From positions 1,550,001-1,614,000 of the forward strand of contig NW_017264195.1 in the NCBI RefSeq assembly GCF_001619985.1: a DNA stretch of 64,000 bases. Reading direction: 5' to 3'. The notes under the pieces were generated by a model. The model worked only from the letters and a program-made list of their open reading frames with translations, was not told where the DNA came from and made no database searches. The position numbers and the translations under genes were made by a program. This document shows, piece after piece, positions 13,204 to 24,895 of the stretch (within the stretch, counting starts at the first letter, position 1; the number at the start of each line of letters is the position of its first letter). The stretch comes from Xylona heveae TC161 (lineage: Eukaryota > Ascomycota > Xylonomycetes > Xylonales > Xylonaceae).

Positions 13204-14252
13204 CCGAATGCGTTCGTCTTTGCTCACACTGGATTCTTATATTTGACAATTTATATTCAAAGTCGACGACATTGTGGGCGGCTGATCTGCATTGTATATC
13301 TTAGTCTGAATGTTAATCTTCGGTCTCAAATTCATGGGAAATACATATGAGATGTGACAATCTATTCTCTGCAAATAGCTTTGACAGTCAGCTTGGTATA
13401 CTCTTTGCAGGTGTAGATAACTTCAACATATACAAATATTCGAATGATACTATCCCTGACGGGTTGATTTGTAACTACTTCAAGTATTTGAGACCGCATA
13501 TCCGTAGTTTTATTATTTGCTGCCTATTGCTTGTCTTTCCGATTCCACCAAATAAGGGGGTCGGTGTGGAATGTTGAATGCGACGACTTTCCCAAATTAG
13601 TACTTCCAAAAAGTGCACTTGTTGTTCACTTAGTGTTTACACCTGTGCCATTTCTTTTATAAACGTTTCTACATTGAGAAGACATGTCATTATTTACCAA
13701 TGAGGCCATTCGTTTCTTTGTTCTCATGATTAGAAACAATGAAAGCTTGGGCAATTAGACGGGTTCGATTAATGACTCAAGAGGGGTTAAAAATGGGTAC
13801 GAATGAAGATACTTGTCAATTTCCGTATCTAAGACTTCAAACTCTTCAGAAAAGCAGCGCAGTTGTGCTGTTGATATTCGGTATTCGTCGGCAGTATATC
13901 CTCATCATGCTGTGGTAAACTGCGGTGAGATTTCCCGCGATATGGTTGGCTGACAGAATTCCGCGTAAACTTCGGGATAACCCGCAAACGCCGCGAACTT
14001 TTGGAACTTTCGGGACTTTTGAGAAGGCATGACAACGGCCATAAGCATACCTTAGCTACCTTACGTTGCGCACTGTGACTACCAATTGCGCGTCTGAAAC
14101 CCTTCGCTCCAGGCCTGTCCCTGTTTCGAAAATTCCAGCTGGCACGCTGGGATCTCGGATTCATTCAGGTGATCAAGACTTACCTGCCAAATTTCCACCT
14201 TTTCCGCAACTCCACGCTGCTCTACTCCCTCGCCAGCAGCAGTACATAAAAC
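13204..14252. other. Intergenic region before RRP41
   Basis: No supported gene. The first 600 bases are AT-rich 3' flank. From about 13900 the sequence becomes more GC-rich and probably holds the promoter of the exosome gene; no specific element was assigned. Confidence 0.5.
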
Positions 14253-15136
14253 ATGCCACTCGACACAAGCACATACGGCCTCGCGCTGCTTCGCCTCGAT
14301 GGACGACGATGGAATGAGCTCCGCCGCATTGAAGCGCAAATTTCCACTCAGGCCGCTGCCGACGGGAGCAGCTATCTTGAGATGGGCAATACAAAGGTCA
14401 TTTGCACAGTCGCCGGACCGACAGAAGGTCGGCGAGGCGCTGGCGCAGGCGGTGGCTCAAGTGTAACAACAGCCAGCGGTACGGAAGTGAAGGTTGAGAT
14501 ATCAGTTGCGGGATTTAGTGGTGTGGACAGGAAGAAGCGGGCACGGGGAGATAAGTACGTCTGCCTTTCTTTCTCTCACCTGCCCACGCGAAATAGTGGG
14601 CAGGCCTGTGTATTTTGTAATTCTAAATAACGAAAGGCTAACGGGCTTTGATTGCCAGACGTACGGCCGAAATGCAAACCACCATTGCTAATGCATTTGC
14701 ATCGACACTTTTCACCCATCTCTATCCTCACAGCTCAATCATTATCACTCTGCAGATCCTCTCGCAAGACGGCGCACTGCTCGCGGCGTGCATCAACGCA
14801 TCTACGCTCGCCCTGATCGATGCGGGAATTCCAATGGCCGACTATACCGTTGCTTGTACAGCTGGGTCGACAAGCTCGTATGCAGCCAACGACGAGTCTG
14901 CTGATCCTTTACTCGACTTGAACGGTGTGGAGGAGCAAGAATTGCCTTTCTTGACAGTCGGTACGCTAGGTACGACCGAGAAAGTCAGCGTGCTCGTGAT
15001 GGAGACCAGATGCCAGGCCTCTAGATTGGAGAGTATGTTGGCCGTCGGAGTAGATGGGTGCAAGCAGGTCAGGGAGATCCTGGATGCGGTAGTGCGCAGT
15101 AGAGGCAAGAAAATGTTAGAGGACAAGATTGCATAG
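14253..15136 (+). CDS. SKI6: Exosome core subunit RRP41/SKI6 (RNase PH-like)
   Basis: RRP41 is one of six RNase PH-fold subunits that form the ring of the eukaryotic RNA exosome, which degrades and trims RNA 3' to 5' in nucleus and cytoplasm. Two exons, 14253-14554 and 14659-15136, give 259 residues. The family opening is clear: LRLDGRRWNELRRI at residues 10-23, then SSYLEMGNTKVICTVAGPTEG. The junction rebuilds ARGDKRTAEMQTTIANAF, typical of RRP41. The core continues with DGALLAACINASTLALIDAGIPM. Eukaryotic RRP41 is thought to be catalytically inactive; nothing here contradicts that. The short insertion after GPTEG (GRRGAGAGGGSS) is a glycine-rich loop. Confidence 0.93.
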
Positions 15137-16106
15137 CTACAAGCGAGAAGATCTAGTTCAGCTATGATTGCTCAGCAACGATCTGGGATACTGCTGAGGA
15201 GCTCGGCCTCCTGAATGCATCGCTAGGTCGTCCACGAGCGGCCGGAATTGCTCTCAAGGTCTCAGAAAGGCTGCTCATGTTTTGAAAAGTAAAGCCCGCA
15301 ATCTCCATTTGGCTTTTCTTTCACCGGGCGTATGGCGGGGTCTTCAACCGGCCGGGAAGAGGCAAGGGTTTCTTCGACGGCTTCCAAAAAAAATCTGGAA
15401 GCCAAGGGAAATGGTCAAAGGCCATTTTACGCCCGGGCTTAGCTGTCGATTAATTATTTACGAAATGACAGCTTTGTCACTTCATGCCATCACTTGCTCT
15501 ATCCTGGTCTTTGAGAGGCCCCATAATTATATTGTGGAACATCAGAATCGGAGTTAATGGGATGACATAAAGGGCGCGGCGAGCTCGGGAGGTTTTAGCA
15601 TTTCCATGGGCATAAAATGTTGATCTTATCTTATTATTAATATATGTTCATGAATCAATTGACGGTTAAATTTCACAGTAACTGTTTTTATTCCCAAGGA
15701 TAACTTGAGGGGACAACTGCTTTCTAAATGTAGGAGTACGACGATCATGTTGATGATCAGATAAGACAAAGAAGAGTGATCTTCGCTAATCTGGCGCCAA
15801 GTCGCATTCCCTCGGTCTTCGATCTTCCCGCTCTCTAAGACGTCATGATTCGATACCTTAGCGTAGCTGGGGATCGAAATCTATGTGGGAGATGATCGAC
15901 TGCATGCATCATTTCGTTAATGCAGCTGCTTAGAGCCCCTTGATTAATCGTAGCGCGTATTAGTTTCAAAAATCCTGCCCTGATGTAACTGCAGCATGAG
16001 CTCTCATCCCACTTCCATCAAGAATTGGAAAATCCGAAGTGCCTTCTTTGTTTTCAATACTCTCTTCAGTAACCTGCTCTGAAATAGTTGCTCGTGCAAG
16101 CAGTGT
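15137..16106. other. Intergenic region between RRP41 and photolyase, with inverted-repeat cluster
   Basis: No protein-coding gene supported. The notable content is a group of inverted repeats at 15292-15473, listed separately. From 15550 to 16100 the sequence is AT-rich and should contain the photolyase promoter; no light-responsive element could be assigned. Confidence 0.5.
15292..15473. repeat. Cluster of nested and adjacent inverted repeats
   Basis: Four perfect inverted repeats lie within about 180 bases. CCGGGCGTA (15324-15332) pairs with TACGCCCGG (15428-15436). Inside that are GGCTTCCA/TGGAAGCC (15379-15386 / 15396-15403) and AAATGG/CCATTT (15409-15414 / 15422-15427). Just outside is AGCTGTC/GACAGCT (15441-15447 / 15467-15473). 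AAGCCCG (15292-15298) could pair alternatively with CGGGCTT (15434-15440). The layout is compatible with a folded RNA or a small inverted-repeat element; the family is unknown. Confidence 0.55.
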
Positions 16107-18165
16107 ATGTTCAATATACGAGGCACTATCGCCCTACAGCATTCCACCGCTCAGTTGGTGCGCAAGGGTTCCGCAGGAATCTGTCGACATTTGATCCCCG
16201 CTTGGAAGCAGTCCAGAATCCTGTCACTCGACTTTCTACGATCACGTCCCAATTGCCAAACCTCGTTCCAAAATAGTACCTATATCCTCTCTCAGTACTT
16301 GCATACAAGCCAAGTAACTTTGAAGAAAATGCCTCCTTCTCGCACGTCCAACCGCAAGCGCCAGGCTGGCTCCAAGTCTGCCTCGCCCGAACCGCCATCG
16401 AAGAGACGCGCCAATGGCAATTCCTCTCCAAAGAAAGGGTCGACACAGGATGATGATGACAACAACGGTTATGTCCTAAGAGAGTTTTATCCCCCAGAGA
16501 TGAGTAACAAACGATGCCTGGAATACGCGCATGACGAGATTACAAGACCTATCGAGGAGCTCCAAACCGCGATTGAAGAAACAGCAGAGGCTCGCAAAAA
16601 CATTAAAGTTAAAAACTCCGTTGTACATTGGTTCAAACGAGATCTCCGCACGCAAGACAATAAATCATTGGCTTTGGCAAGTGAGAAGGCGAAGGATGCT
16701 GGTGTACCGTTGATCGCGCTGTTTATTGTCAGTCCACAAGATTATCAGGCCCATCTGACCAGCTCGCCTCGCGTCGATTTTGAGCTGCGGACGCTACAGA
16801 TTCTTAAGAAAGATCTGGCGCAGCTGGATATCCCACTATACGTGGAGACGGTGGAGAAGAGAAAGAAAGTTCCGTCCCGAGTTGTTGAGCTCTGCAACGA
16901 GTGGGGCGCCAGTCATGTTTTCTGCAATATCGAATATGAAGTAGACGAGTTACGGCGTGAAGCGAAATTAACACGACTCTGCGCTGAGAAAGGCATTGAA
17001 TTTTCAGCTGTCCATGATACTTGTGTTGTCCCGCCAGGTGAGCTGGCAAGCCAGCAGGGCAAACAGTACGCTGTTTATAGTCCATGGTTCCGAGCATGGA
17101 TTGCGCATCTGCATAGCAATCCTGATCTTCTGGAAAAATACGATTCGCCAGGAAAGAATTCAAAAGACTCAAGAGAAAAATTCAAGAATCTGTTTGATAG
17201 TTCTATCCCAGATGCGCCGGCTAACAAGATGTTGAACGACGAAGAGAAGAAGCGATTCCACAGTCTTTGGCCGGCCGGCGAGCATGAAGCTCACGACCGA
17301 CTGGATAAGTTCTTGAATCAGAAGATTGGACACTACACAGAGACAAGGAACTATCCTGCGGCAAACAGTACTGCTTTGCTCAGCGTGCATTTCTCATCTG
17401 GAACACTCAGCGCACGGACGGCAGTCCGGCAGGCGCGCGACGCAAACACGACGAAGAAGCTGGACGGAGGGAACTCGGGCATCACTGGGTGGATCAGCGA
17501 GGTTGCCTGGAGAGATTTTTACAAGCATGTTCTTGTTCATTGGCCATATATCTGGTAAGACCTCTCTCCAGCAAAAGTGCTTTATAGATGCCAGCGATGC
17601 ACTGACAAATCGTAGCATGAATAAACCATTCAAACCAGAATATGCAAACATTGAATGGTCCTATTCCGAAGATAATTTTCAGAAGTGGTGCCAAGGTCAA
17701 ACAGGGTACCCAATCGTTGACGCGGCCATGCACCAACTCAATCACATGGGCTACATGCATAACCGGTGCCGCATGATCGTGGCTTCTTTTCTGTCAAAGC
17801 ACTTACTCATCGATTGGCGCAAAGGCGAGCGCTACTTTATGGAACACTTGATCGATGGCGATTTTGCCAGCAATAATGGTGGTTGGGGTTTCTCCTCGTC
17901 CACCGGTGTCGACCCTCAGCCATATTTTAGAATTTTTAATCCGTTGATGCAGAGTGAGCGATTTGACCCTGAAGGAGAGTATATTCGCAAGTGGCTACCT
18001 GAGCTCAAGGACGTGGAAGGAAAAGCGATTCACGCGCCTTATGAGAGAGGAGCCGAGAAAATCGCCGCGAAGAACAATTACCCTAAACCGATGATAGAGC
18101 ACAAATTTGGCAGAGACCGCGCGCTGTCAAAGTACAAGGAAGGACTAGGAAGGGACACAGCATGA
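16107..18165 (+). CDS. phr1: Class I CPD DNA photolyase, with alternative mitochondrial/nuclear starts
   Basis: The enzyme uses FADH- and light to split cyclobutane pyrimidine dimers. Two exons, 16107-17554 and 17616-18165, give 665 residues from the first ATG. Residues 1-74 are rich in Arg, Ser and hydrophobic residues and almost free of acidic ones, as in mitochondrial presequences. A second in-frame ATG at 16329 (Met75) starts a basic segment (SNRKRQ, SKRRAN) resembling a nuclear signal. The photolyase/antenna fold begins near residue 172 (SVVHWFKRDLRTQDNKSLALA). The FAD-binding half shows GGNSGITGWISEVAWRDFY, WCQGQTGYPIVDAAMHQL, NRCRMIVASFL and FNPLMQSERFDP, all class I signatures. Dual localisation by two starts is inferred from the sequence; yeast Phr1 likewise serves both compartments. 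Confidence 0.94.
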
Positions 18166-19588
18166 ACGTTGACGTTCAGGCACACATTCTTCTATGCCTC
18201 GCTAGTTACTTTCACTATACAGTACCATACCTACGTATGTGCCAAGGTTTTCCGAAGAGTCTTTGGAATCCACGCGTCCTGGGCTTGCAGTTTCAGGTTG
18301 GTGGCGTTTGGATGGTGTACAACCTGGAAAGGTCTGGGAAGAAGCCGTCAAAGTGTTTGAAGCGAAGAGTACATAGCAGGCATAGATTCCTTAAGTAACC
18401 AACCCGGGGATGTGTAACTCAGTGGTACACGCAGGACGCAATATTGCCTTTGATCATTTTGCGCATTGTTTCAAGGCACGTGACAAGGAAATATAGTGAA
18501 AGAAAATTTGCATTGCTGCCACATTATTTTTGCTATTGTTTCCCTGACTCTAGACCGAGAGAGAACAGAGTTAGTGGACAATTGTACAGTCGCCAATGTT
18601 GGTCTGGGGGCGGGTGGGGGATTCGGCTAGAGATGAGATTTTGTACTTTTGTACATCAAGGGCGCGTACAGCAAGGGGTTTTTCGTATTGAAGAATGGCA
18701 GATTGCGTTGTAGCCAAATACTACCGGAATAGAGGCAGAGAACAAGGGGAAGTGCGCAGCAACTGTCTGTATTGATTTGAAAAGCTATCAAGTATCTACC
18801 ATTTTCAAATACCGTGGGAACTCTTTGATGCTATATATACAGACGTTCTCATGTTGTTTCTTTGTGAGGCTATGCTGATCGTATAGCCCCGTTAACCCGA
18901 CCAGCTTCGGTGGCGCAGCCAAGAGAGTTATAGCGCGTTGGGCGGCCCCTGGAGGGCGAACCCCGAAAAAGCTTGGCCTCGGTCCCGGCAGCGGTTTGGC
19001 CAGAAAAGGTCGAAGCGCGAATTGGGGGATTTATTGGGGCAGATTCTGGCTGGATTCGCCAGATAACGAGAGAGAAGAAAGGGAAAGGGGGTCTGGCTGA
19101 CACCGCTTTATATCACTTGTGCATTAGATTGTGGTGGTACCATACCGTGACCCTTCGGCGATTAAACGCAGTAATCTTACAGTTAACTGCCATCTCTTCC
19201 CACTCCAACGAAACCCCCGGGAAAGCTGGCCCGCCTAAAGTCAGACTAATATAACTGGATTCCCCCACCGCCAAGAAGCCAAGAAACGGATTTCCCCCAA
19301 TACAGTTCCCTTGCACGCGACATTTGGATTGTTTCTCCGTTCCCTTTCATCATCCGGGCCCATATCTTTGCCTTATCACGCATTCCCTTCAGGACGCGCC
19401 CCAGCTCATCTCCCTTATACTCGAGCCACGGTCCATCCCGGCTCTTTATTCCACGACAGATTCACTTCATCCCCGCATCATGCGCGACAGCCGACGATAG
19501 ATTTAGACCCTCGTCACGACACTAACGGAGGGCATGGTGATTTGAACAATCATTGACCTTGCATACATACGATTCTCTTTTCTTCGCC
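18166..19588. other. Intergenic region between photolyase and LicD gene
   Basis: No supported gene. Reading frames here (for example 18162-18398 and 18973-19254) show no recognisable motif. The segment 18900-19110 is locally GC-rich. From about 19300 to 19588 the + strand is C/T-rich and looks like the leader of the LicD-family gene. Confidence 0.5.
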
Positions 19589-21057
19589 ATGCTCTTCCGA
19601 CACATCACTCACCTGCTCAGTCTCGCCTGCCTCCTAGTGGGAGTCACGACGGCAGGTCCAATCAAAAAGAGAGACGCCGACTTTGAAAGTGTCCGGACCA
19701 AATTGGACAAGGATCACAGCGGAAAGGGCGGTGATCCAAGATCAAAGTATTTTCGTAAGTCATCTTAGAAATTCTTCACACCTCATGACGAGCCCCCAAT
19801 CACTAACTCGGATTAGATGAGTCTATGTGAGTGCTCAACTGGCCCTTGGTTGCCAGAGGCCTGCTTTGGCCGAATCGTTCAGTCCCGCTAATCTAATTGC
19901 TCTGCAACAAACAGCTTTCATCCGCATTATGACGGCAGGCAAGTCTTGAAGCGATGGCATTTCGGATTGGATCTTGACTGACTTTCGAATAGATTTGCCG
20001 GAAGGGAATTGACCTACGATGAGAAAAGGGAATCGCTACCTGACCTCGTCCGCACATATCTAGCGACCATGGGCAATATCGGAGCAGAAACATGGCTAAT
20101 GCATGGCTCGCTCCTGGGTTGGTGGTGGAATCGAAAGGTGTCTTTTCCCCTCATTGATCCCGGGTTTTGCGTTCCTTTTTCGGGAGTGGAGTCTGACCGT
20201 AGCCAATGCAGATCATGCCGTGGGATTCGGACATTGACGTACAAGTTTCGGAATCGACGATCCATTTCCTTGCGGAGTACTACAATATGACTGTCTTTCG
20301 ATACAAAACCCCGAGCGTGCCGACCGGGAAAGAATATATGCTGGAAGTAAATCCTCGCTATACTATCGTTGATATCAGGGATAAGTTGAATGTTATTGAT
20401 GCACGATGGACGGACATGGATAATGGGCTCTTTATCGATATCACTGCTGTTCGACCGAATGAAACTGCGCGTGCAGAAGGAAACGCAGGGGCTCTGATGT
20501 GCAAGGACAGGCATCATTATCAGGTAAGTAACAATACGCTGCTCTCGGTTGGGTTCCTGACTGTCTATGCCGGGACACTGTACTGATGGATACATTTAGG
20601 AGGAGGATATTTTCCCGCTAAGAGATAGCTACTTTGAGGGCATGCCCGTGAAGATCCCATATTCTTACGCCGCGATACTTGAAGAGGAATACGGGAAAAA
20701 GTCTTTGATAAAGACGGTGTTTCAAGGGTATGTATTCGTCTCGCTATGAAGGGGAGGGGGTCGGTTGCCAGCTATTGGAGCTGTTCGAGGCTGACTTTTA
20801 CTGTGCAGGCATAGGTTTAATCAAGAGAAGAAAGAATGGGAGCCCGTAAGGCAAGGATTCCGACAGCATGCCTAATCCACTTTACGCCTCACGCTTTCCT
20901 TATGACATCCCACGATGAACAAAAACATTGCAGCATTCACGAGCATTCTAACTAATCGTAAATTAGTTTACCAAGACCTCCGGGTCGGCGGCCAAAACCC
21001 CCGGTGAACCCTGGAAAGGGTCGGCCCATGCGGCCCAAGCAGCCGGGAAAAAACTAA
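19589..21057 (+). CDS. LicD-family (nucleotidyltransferase-fold) protein with signal peptide; eight exons, two GC-AG introns
   Basis: Proposed exons: 19589-19754, 19817-19826 (10 nt), 19915-19938 (24 nt), 19993-20137, 20212-20523, 20600-20727, 20809-20850 and 20967-21057, giving 305 residues. Residues 1-23 form a signal peptide (LSLACLLVGVTTAG). The junctions rebuild KYFHESIFHPHYDGRFAGRE, then WLMHGSLLGWWWNRK and IMPWDSDIDVQV, the LicD hallmarks; the acidic DSDID pair is the metal/nucleotide site. LicD proteins transfer phosphocholine or related groups; fungal secretory-pathway members are linked to mannosylphosphate addition to glycans. The actual substrate is unknown. Introns 19939-19992 and 20851-20966 begin with GC. 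The second gives a proline-rich tail (VSLPRPPGRRPKPPVNP). Without it the protein would stop at 20875 (284 codons). Confidence 0.85.
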
Positions 21058-22070
21058 TTAATAAATCTTTGACCTTTCACTACTCCTCCACCGTTTGAAA
21101 ATGGCGCAGCTTTATTCAGATCATTTGAACCATCTATTCAGGGATCATTTTAAGGGGTTTCACCGTTACTTAGCGATCAAGTATGAAGAAAGCTTTTCTT
21201 TGATGGGCAAAGCGGCGTTTGGTTTGTCGTCAGGGGGAGCTACACTCTCTGTCCCGTCTCATAGCATTTGCGTCTACTTTTCTGCAACTGTATTTATGAT
21301 CTTTGTGTTACGGTCGAGGTTGAGGGGCAGGTGGGGATTGCAGGTCATTTTTATGATTTTCCACCCATATGTTCAGGGTTCTGGAAAGTATGGGGGGATT
21401 CATGAAGTGCGAGCAACGTTCATTATTGGCAGCAAAGACTTACTCAGCTTGCCTTGCTTTATAGGTTTTACCCTTTCGAGCATCATGTGGACTGCTGTAT
21501 TTTTTAATCAGTTGAATAAAATCCGTCTGAACAAGAAGATAAATAATCTGTTGTACGATTATCATCACTGATAAGATAAAAAGAGAGGCGTGAAACCCTG
21601 ACCGCATTTTATGACTAAGCCCTACCCGCAACCGTGTGGTGGATGAGTAACGTAACCCGCTCATGGTTCCTCAATGAATTTCCAAATCTTGCCAGATGCC
21701 CATATGACAAAGGCAACTTATTAGGATCCTTTGTTCTGTCTGTCTTTGATTTTGCACAACGAGAGATCATGAAGCATAAGGTACATACAATCATATAGCC
21801 TTTTAGATTGAAAGCCAACGACCACTGCGGGCTTGGTGAGCAGCTCAGCTCCTCTTCCTACCGCCTGTTTGTCAGTCGCAAACAGCCAAAACGCCCCAAG
21901 TCCGCCCGAGAAATAAAGTCCGAATGCCCGACATCGTCATCTAACTACTGTCCATCGAGCATCTTTGATTACCAACACGCACTTATCCCACCAATCCTGG
22001 GTGGCATGCAATTTCCACCCCTTGCTGACATTAAGGCGAACCCAATTTGAAAAAGAAAATACAAATCGAA
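21058..22070. other. Intergenic region before the Zn2Cys6 regulator
   Basis: A 158-codon frame at 21095-21571 has mixed hydrophobic composition, no recognisable domain and lies directly behind the LicD stop, so I regard it as fortuitous 3' flank. The stretch 21800-22070 is more balanced in composition and likely carries the promoter and leader of the transcription factor. Confidence 0.45.
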
Positions 22071-24895
22071 ATGGAGTTTCCTAGCTCCTTTCAAGCAGCG
22101 GGCGCTCATGATAGCCCTCATGAAGATCATGAGGCACGCCGCCCGTCGAACCCATCCTCAACAGCCTCCCCAGCTTCTCACCGTAGCCCGCAAAATACCA
22201 TTACTTCTCCTCACCAACCGGCCATTAATATTCGCTCTTGCATCACCTGCCGAAAGCGAAAAGTGTTCGTTGATCCGAGTCCACATTGCTTTTTGTGCCG
22301 GGGACTTTTCCCCGGAACGTGAAGGAAAAGGTTGCTGACGATAGGATTTGGCTTGGTTCTAGAAAATGCGACAAACGCCAGCCTTGCTCCAATTGTACCA
22401 AACAACATATTCCATGCATCTTCCCGTCTCCTGGTCGCGCTCCAAGACGGCCCCGCCATCCGCCTCATGGGGAACTCTTGGCGCGGCTGCGGCGACTCGA
22501 GGGAGTCGTGCAGACCATGGGAGGCGCCCAGCCCGAAGTCAATGGAAAGACTGAGGAAAAGCAAGATGACGAAAAGTCTCCTCTCAAATCCGAAACCGGT
22601 GTAGATATTGCCAATCCCGAGCTGGATGAATTGACCCTTCCCAAAATCTATCGCATTCCAGGTCTTAAGCCAGAGAACTCAACAGCTGGTGTCGAGCGAG
22701 AGTTTGGTCGCCTCATGATTATTGAAGATGGCAGGAGTCAATACGTGAGCAACAGCTTCTGGGCAAACCTGAATGACGAAGTATGTGGACTCTGAATGCA
22801 GAAGCGTTGTGCATGCGAATATTGTCAGATTGGGTGGCTAATGCGCATTGCTTTGGTTGCTATACAGGTTCAAAGCCTTCAAGGTATTCTTGAACAAGAT
22901 TCAGAAGACGAAGAAGACTATTCAACCCCCGATACCAATCCAAGTATTTCAATTCACAATCATCAAGGCTTCTTGTTCGAATACAGCTCACTAGCAACAA
23001 ATCTTCGCAAATTTCATCCCACACCGGATCAATATGATAAGATGTGGGATTTATACACTACGAACATCGATCCGCTTCTAAAAGTTCTGCACAAGCCTAG
23101 TGCCGCAAAGCAGATTCGGCAATGGAGAGATAATCTAGACAATGTCCCCAAAGGAATGGAGGCGTTACTCTTCGCCATATATTATGCCGTTACGACGAGT
23201 CTGACGCCCGAAGAGACTGTGCTGCTGTTCAAAGAAGAAAAGTCAACTTTGTTAGAACGATATCGGTTTGGCTGCGAACAAGGTCTTGCTCGGGCTGGCT
23301 TTCTCGATACGCAAGAGATGATCACACTCCAAGCCTTCGTCATCTTCCTAGTGTCGGTGAGACGGCACGACGATAGTCGGTTTGTATGGTCGCTTACTGG
23401 TCTGGCGATCCGAATCGCTCAATCCCTGGGACTGCACAGAGACGGCACGAATTTCAACTTGTCGCCATTCGAGATTGATCAAAGACGAAGGTTGTGGTGG
23501 CAAGTTGTGCTGTTGGACATTCGCTCCTCCGAGGACTATGGGACGGATCCAAGTGTTGTAGAGCAGGCGTTTGATACGCTTCTTCCATATAACGTCAACG
23601 ATTCTGAGCTTGATCCGGATATGAAGGACCCGCCAACGCCCCATCAAGGCTGTACAGAAATGACGTTTTGCCTGATTCGATTTGAAGTAACGACCACCCT
23701 TCGCAGACTCCAGTATATCCCGCCGGGTCCGAGCACATGTCATTACCGGGCAATGACTGCCACGCTTCAAGAAAAGGAAAAATGGATCGAGGAGTGTCAT
23801 GAATATTTGGAGGAAAAGTATTTGAAGTACTGTAATATGAACGACCCACTTGACTGGGTCAACGCGACGGTGGCACGGTTAATCATGGCCAAGATGTGGC
23901 TGATTGTTTATCATCCACTTCAGCGGAGCCCTGACGGACCAAAATTGCCAGATGATACACGCGATCGATTATTCGTCACGAGTGTGGAAATCATCGAATA
24001 CAGTCGACTGTTGGAGACGGAGCGGCGTACGTTCAAATGGGGTTGGTTGTTCCGCACATATGTGCAATGGCATGCCCTGGCTTTTGTCTTGTCTGAGCTG
24101 TGCAATCGAACCGAGGGTGAATTGGTGGACCGAGCATGGCGGGCGATTGAGAGTGTCTTTGACGCATGGGGCGAATTTGTCGTGGAGACCAAAAGGGGCA
24201 TGCTCTGGCGCCCGATCCGCAAATTGGTTCAGAGAGCAAGAGCTGTGCGAAGTCAAACCGAGTGTGCTCGTTCTGTAGAAGCGGCTGCTGCTGCGACGGC
24301 TCCGATCATGGCAAGTCCGTCCACCACGAATAATACTGCAGACTGGGTATCAACCACACCACTTACCACAACAAATTCGCGGCATTCAATTCCGAGCGCT
24401 TCTTCTTTGGCCGCTTCACCACTAGAAACGCCCGGGACGACGTCGGCCACGCAAAATATCAATCCTAATGCTAGATACGGCTACACCGGTGGTAGTTTCG
24501 GCGTTCTTCCGGCGTCTGGAATATTTGCTGGCGGTGCTGCTCAACAGTCATTCCTTCCATTAACATCAAGTCCCATTACATCAAGTCCGATGACGACGAG
24601 TCCTGCTGCGTCGAGGGCGCCACAGCTATCACCGCAACAGCAGCAGCAGCAACAATCATACCATGTAGCACAACAGTCTTTGCCTCATCAACAACAACAA
24701 CAACAAAACTTTGCGACCGATTTCAATAGTGTTTGGTCCTCGCCACAGGATCTAAGCAATGCCCCTGGTACGGCCATGCTTGACTCCTCCTTGGACGAGC
24801 CTGTCGATTGGGAGAATCTGGATGCCTTGATGAGGGATTTTCAGAATAACGCCAATCCTGGCATGACTGTGTTTGAGCCCATGGAGTGGTGGTGA
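22071..24895 (+). CDS. Zn2Cys6 fungal-specific transcription factor
   Basis: Three exons, 22071-22264, 22363-22780 and 22868-24895, give 879 residues. The zinc cluster lies at about residues 55-81 and is split by intron 1. The join gives C-x2-C-x6-C-x5-C-x2-C-x6-C (CITCRKRK ... CDKRQPCSNC ... HIPC), the binuclear Zn cluster that binds CGG half-sites as dimers. A short Leu-rich segment (ELLARLRRLEGVVQTM) follows and may dimerise. The large third exon carries the fungal-specific regulatory domain (Fungal_trans type), with GLAIRIAQSLGLHRDG and RRRLWWQVVLLD. The C terminus is low-complexity, with Ser/Thr/Pro runs and two Gln runs near 24640-24710, probably activating. The acidic end (LDSSLDEPVDWENLDALMRDF) resembles an acidic activation domain. 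The target genes are unknown; no adjacent cluster suggests one. Confidence 0.93.
24641..24711 (+). repeat. CAG/CAA trinucleotide runs coding poly-Gln
   Basis: Two interrupted runs of CAG/CAA codons, about 24641-24655 and 24690-24711, encode glutamine stretches in the C-terminal region of the Zn2Cys6 regulator. Such runs are prone to length change between strains. Confidence 0.8.

Noticed and set aside
21095-21571. 158-codon + strand frame behind the LicD gene
   Set aside because: No family, no signal or domain, and it lies immediately after the proposed LicD stop; likely 3' untranslated sequence.
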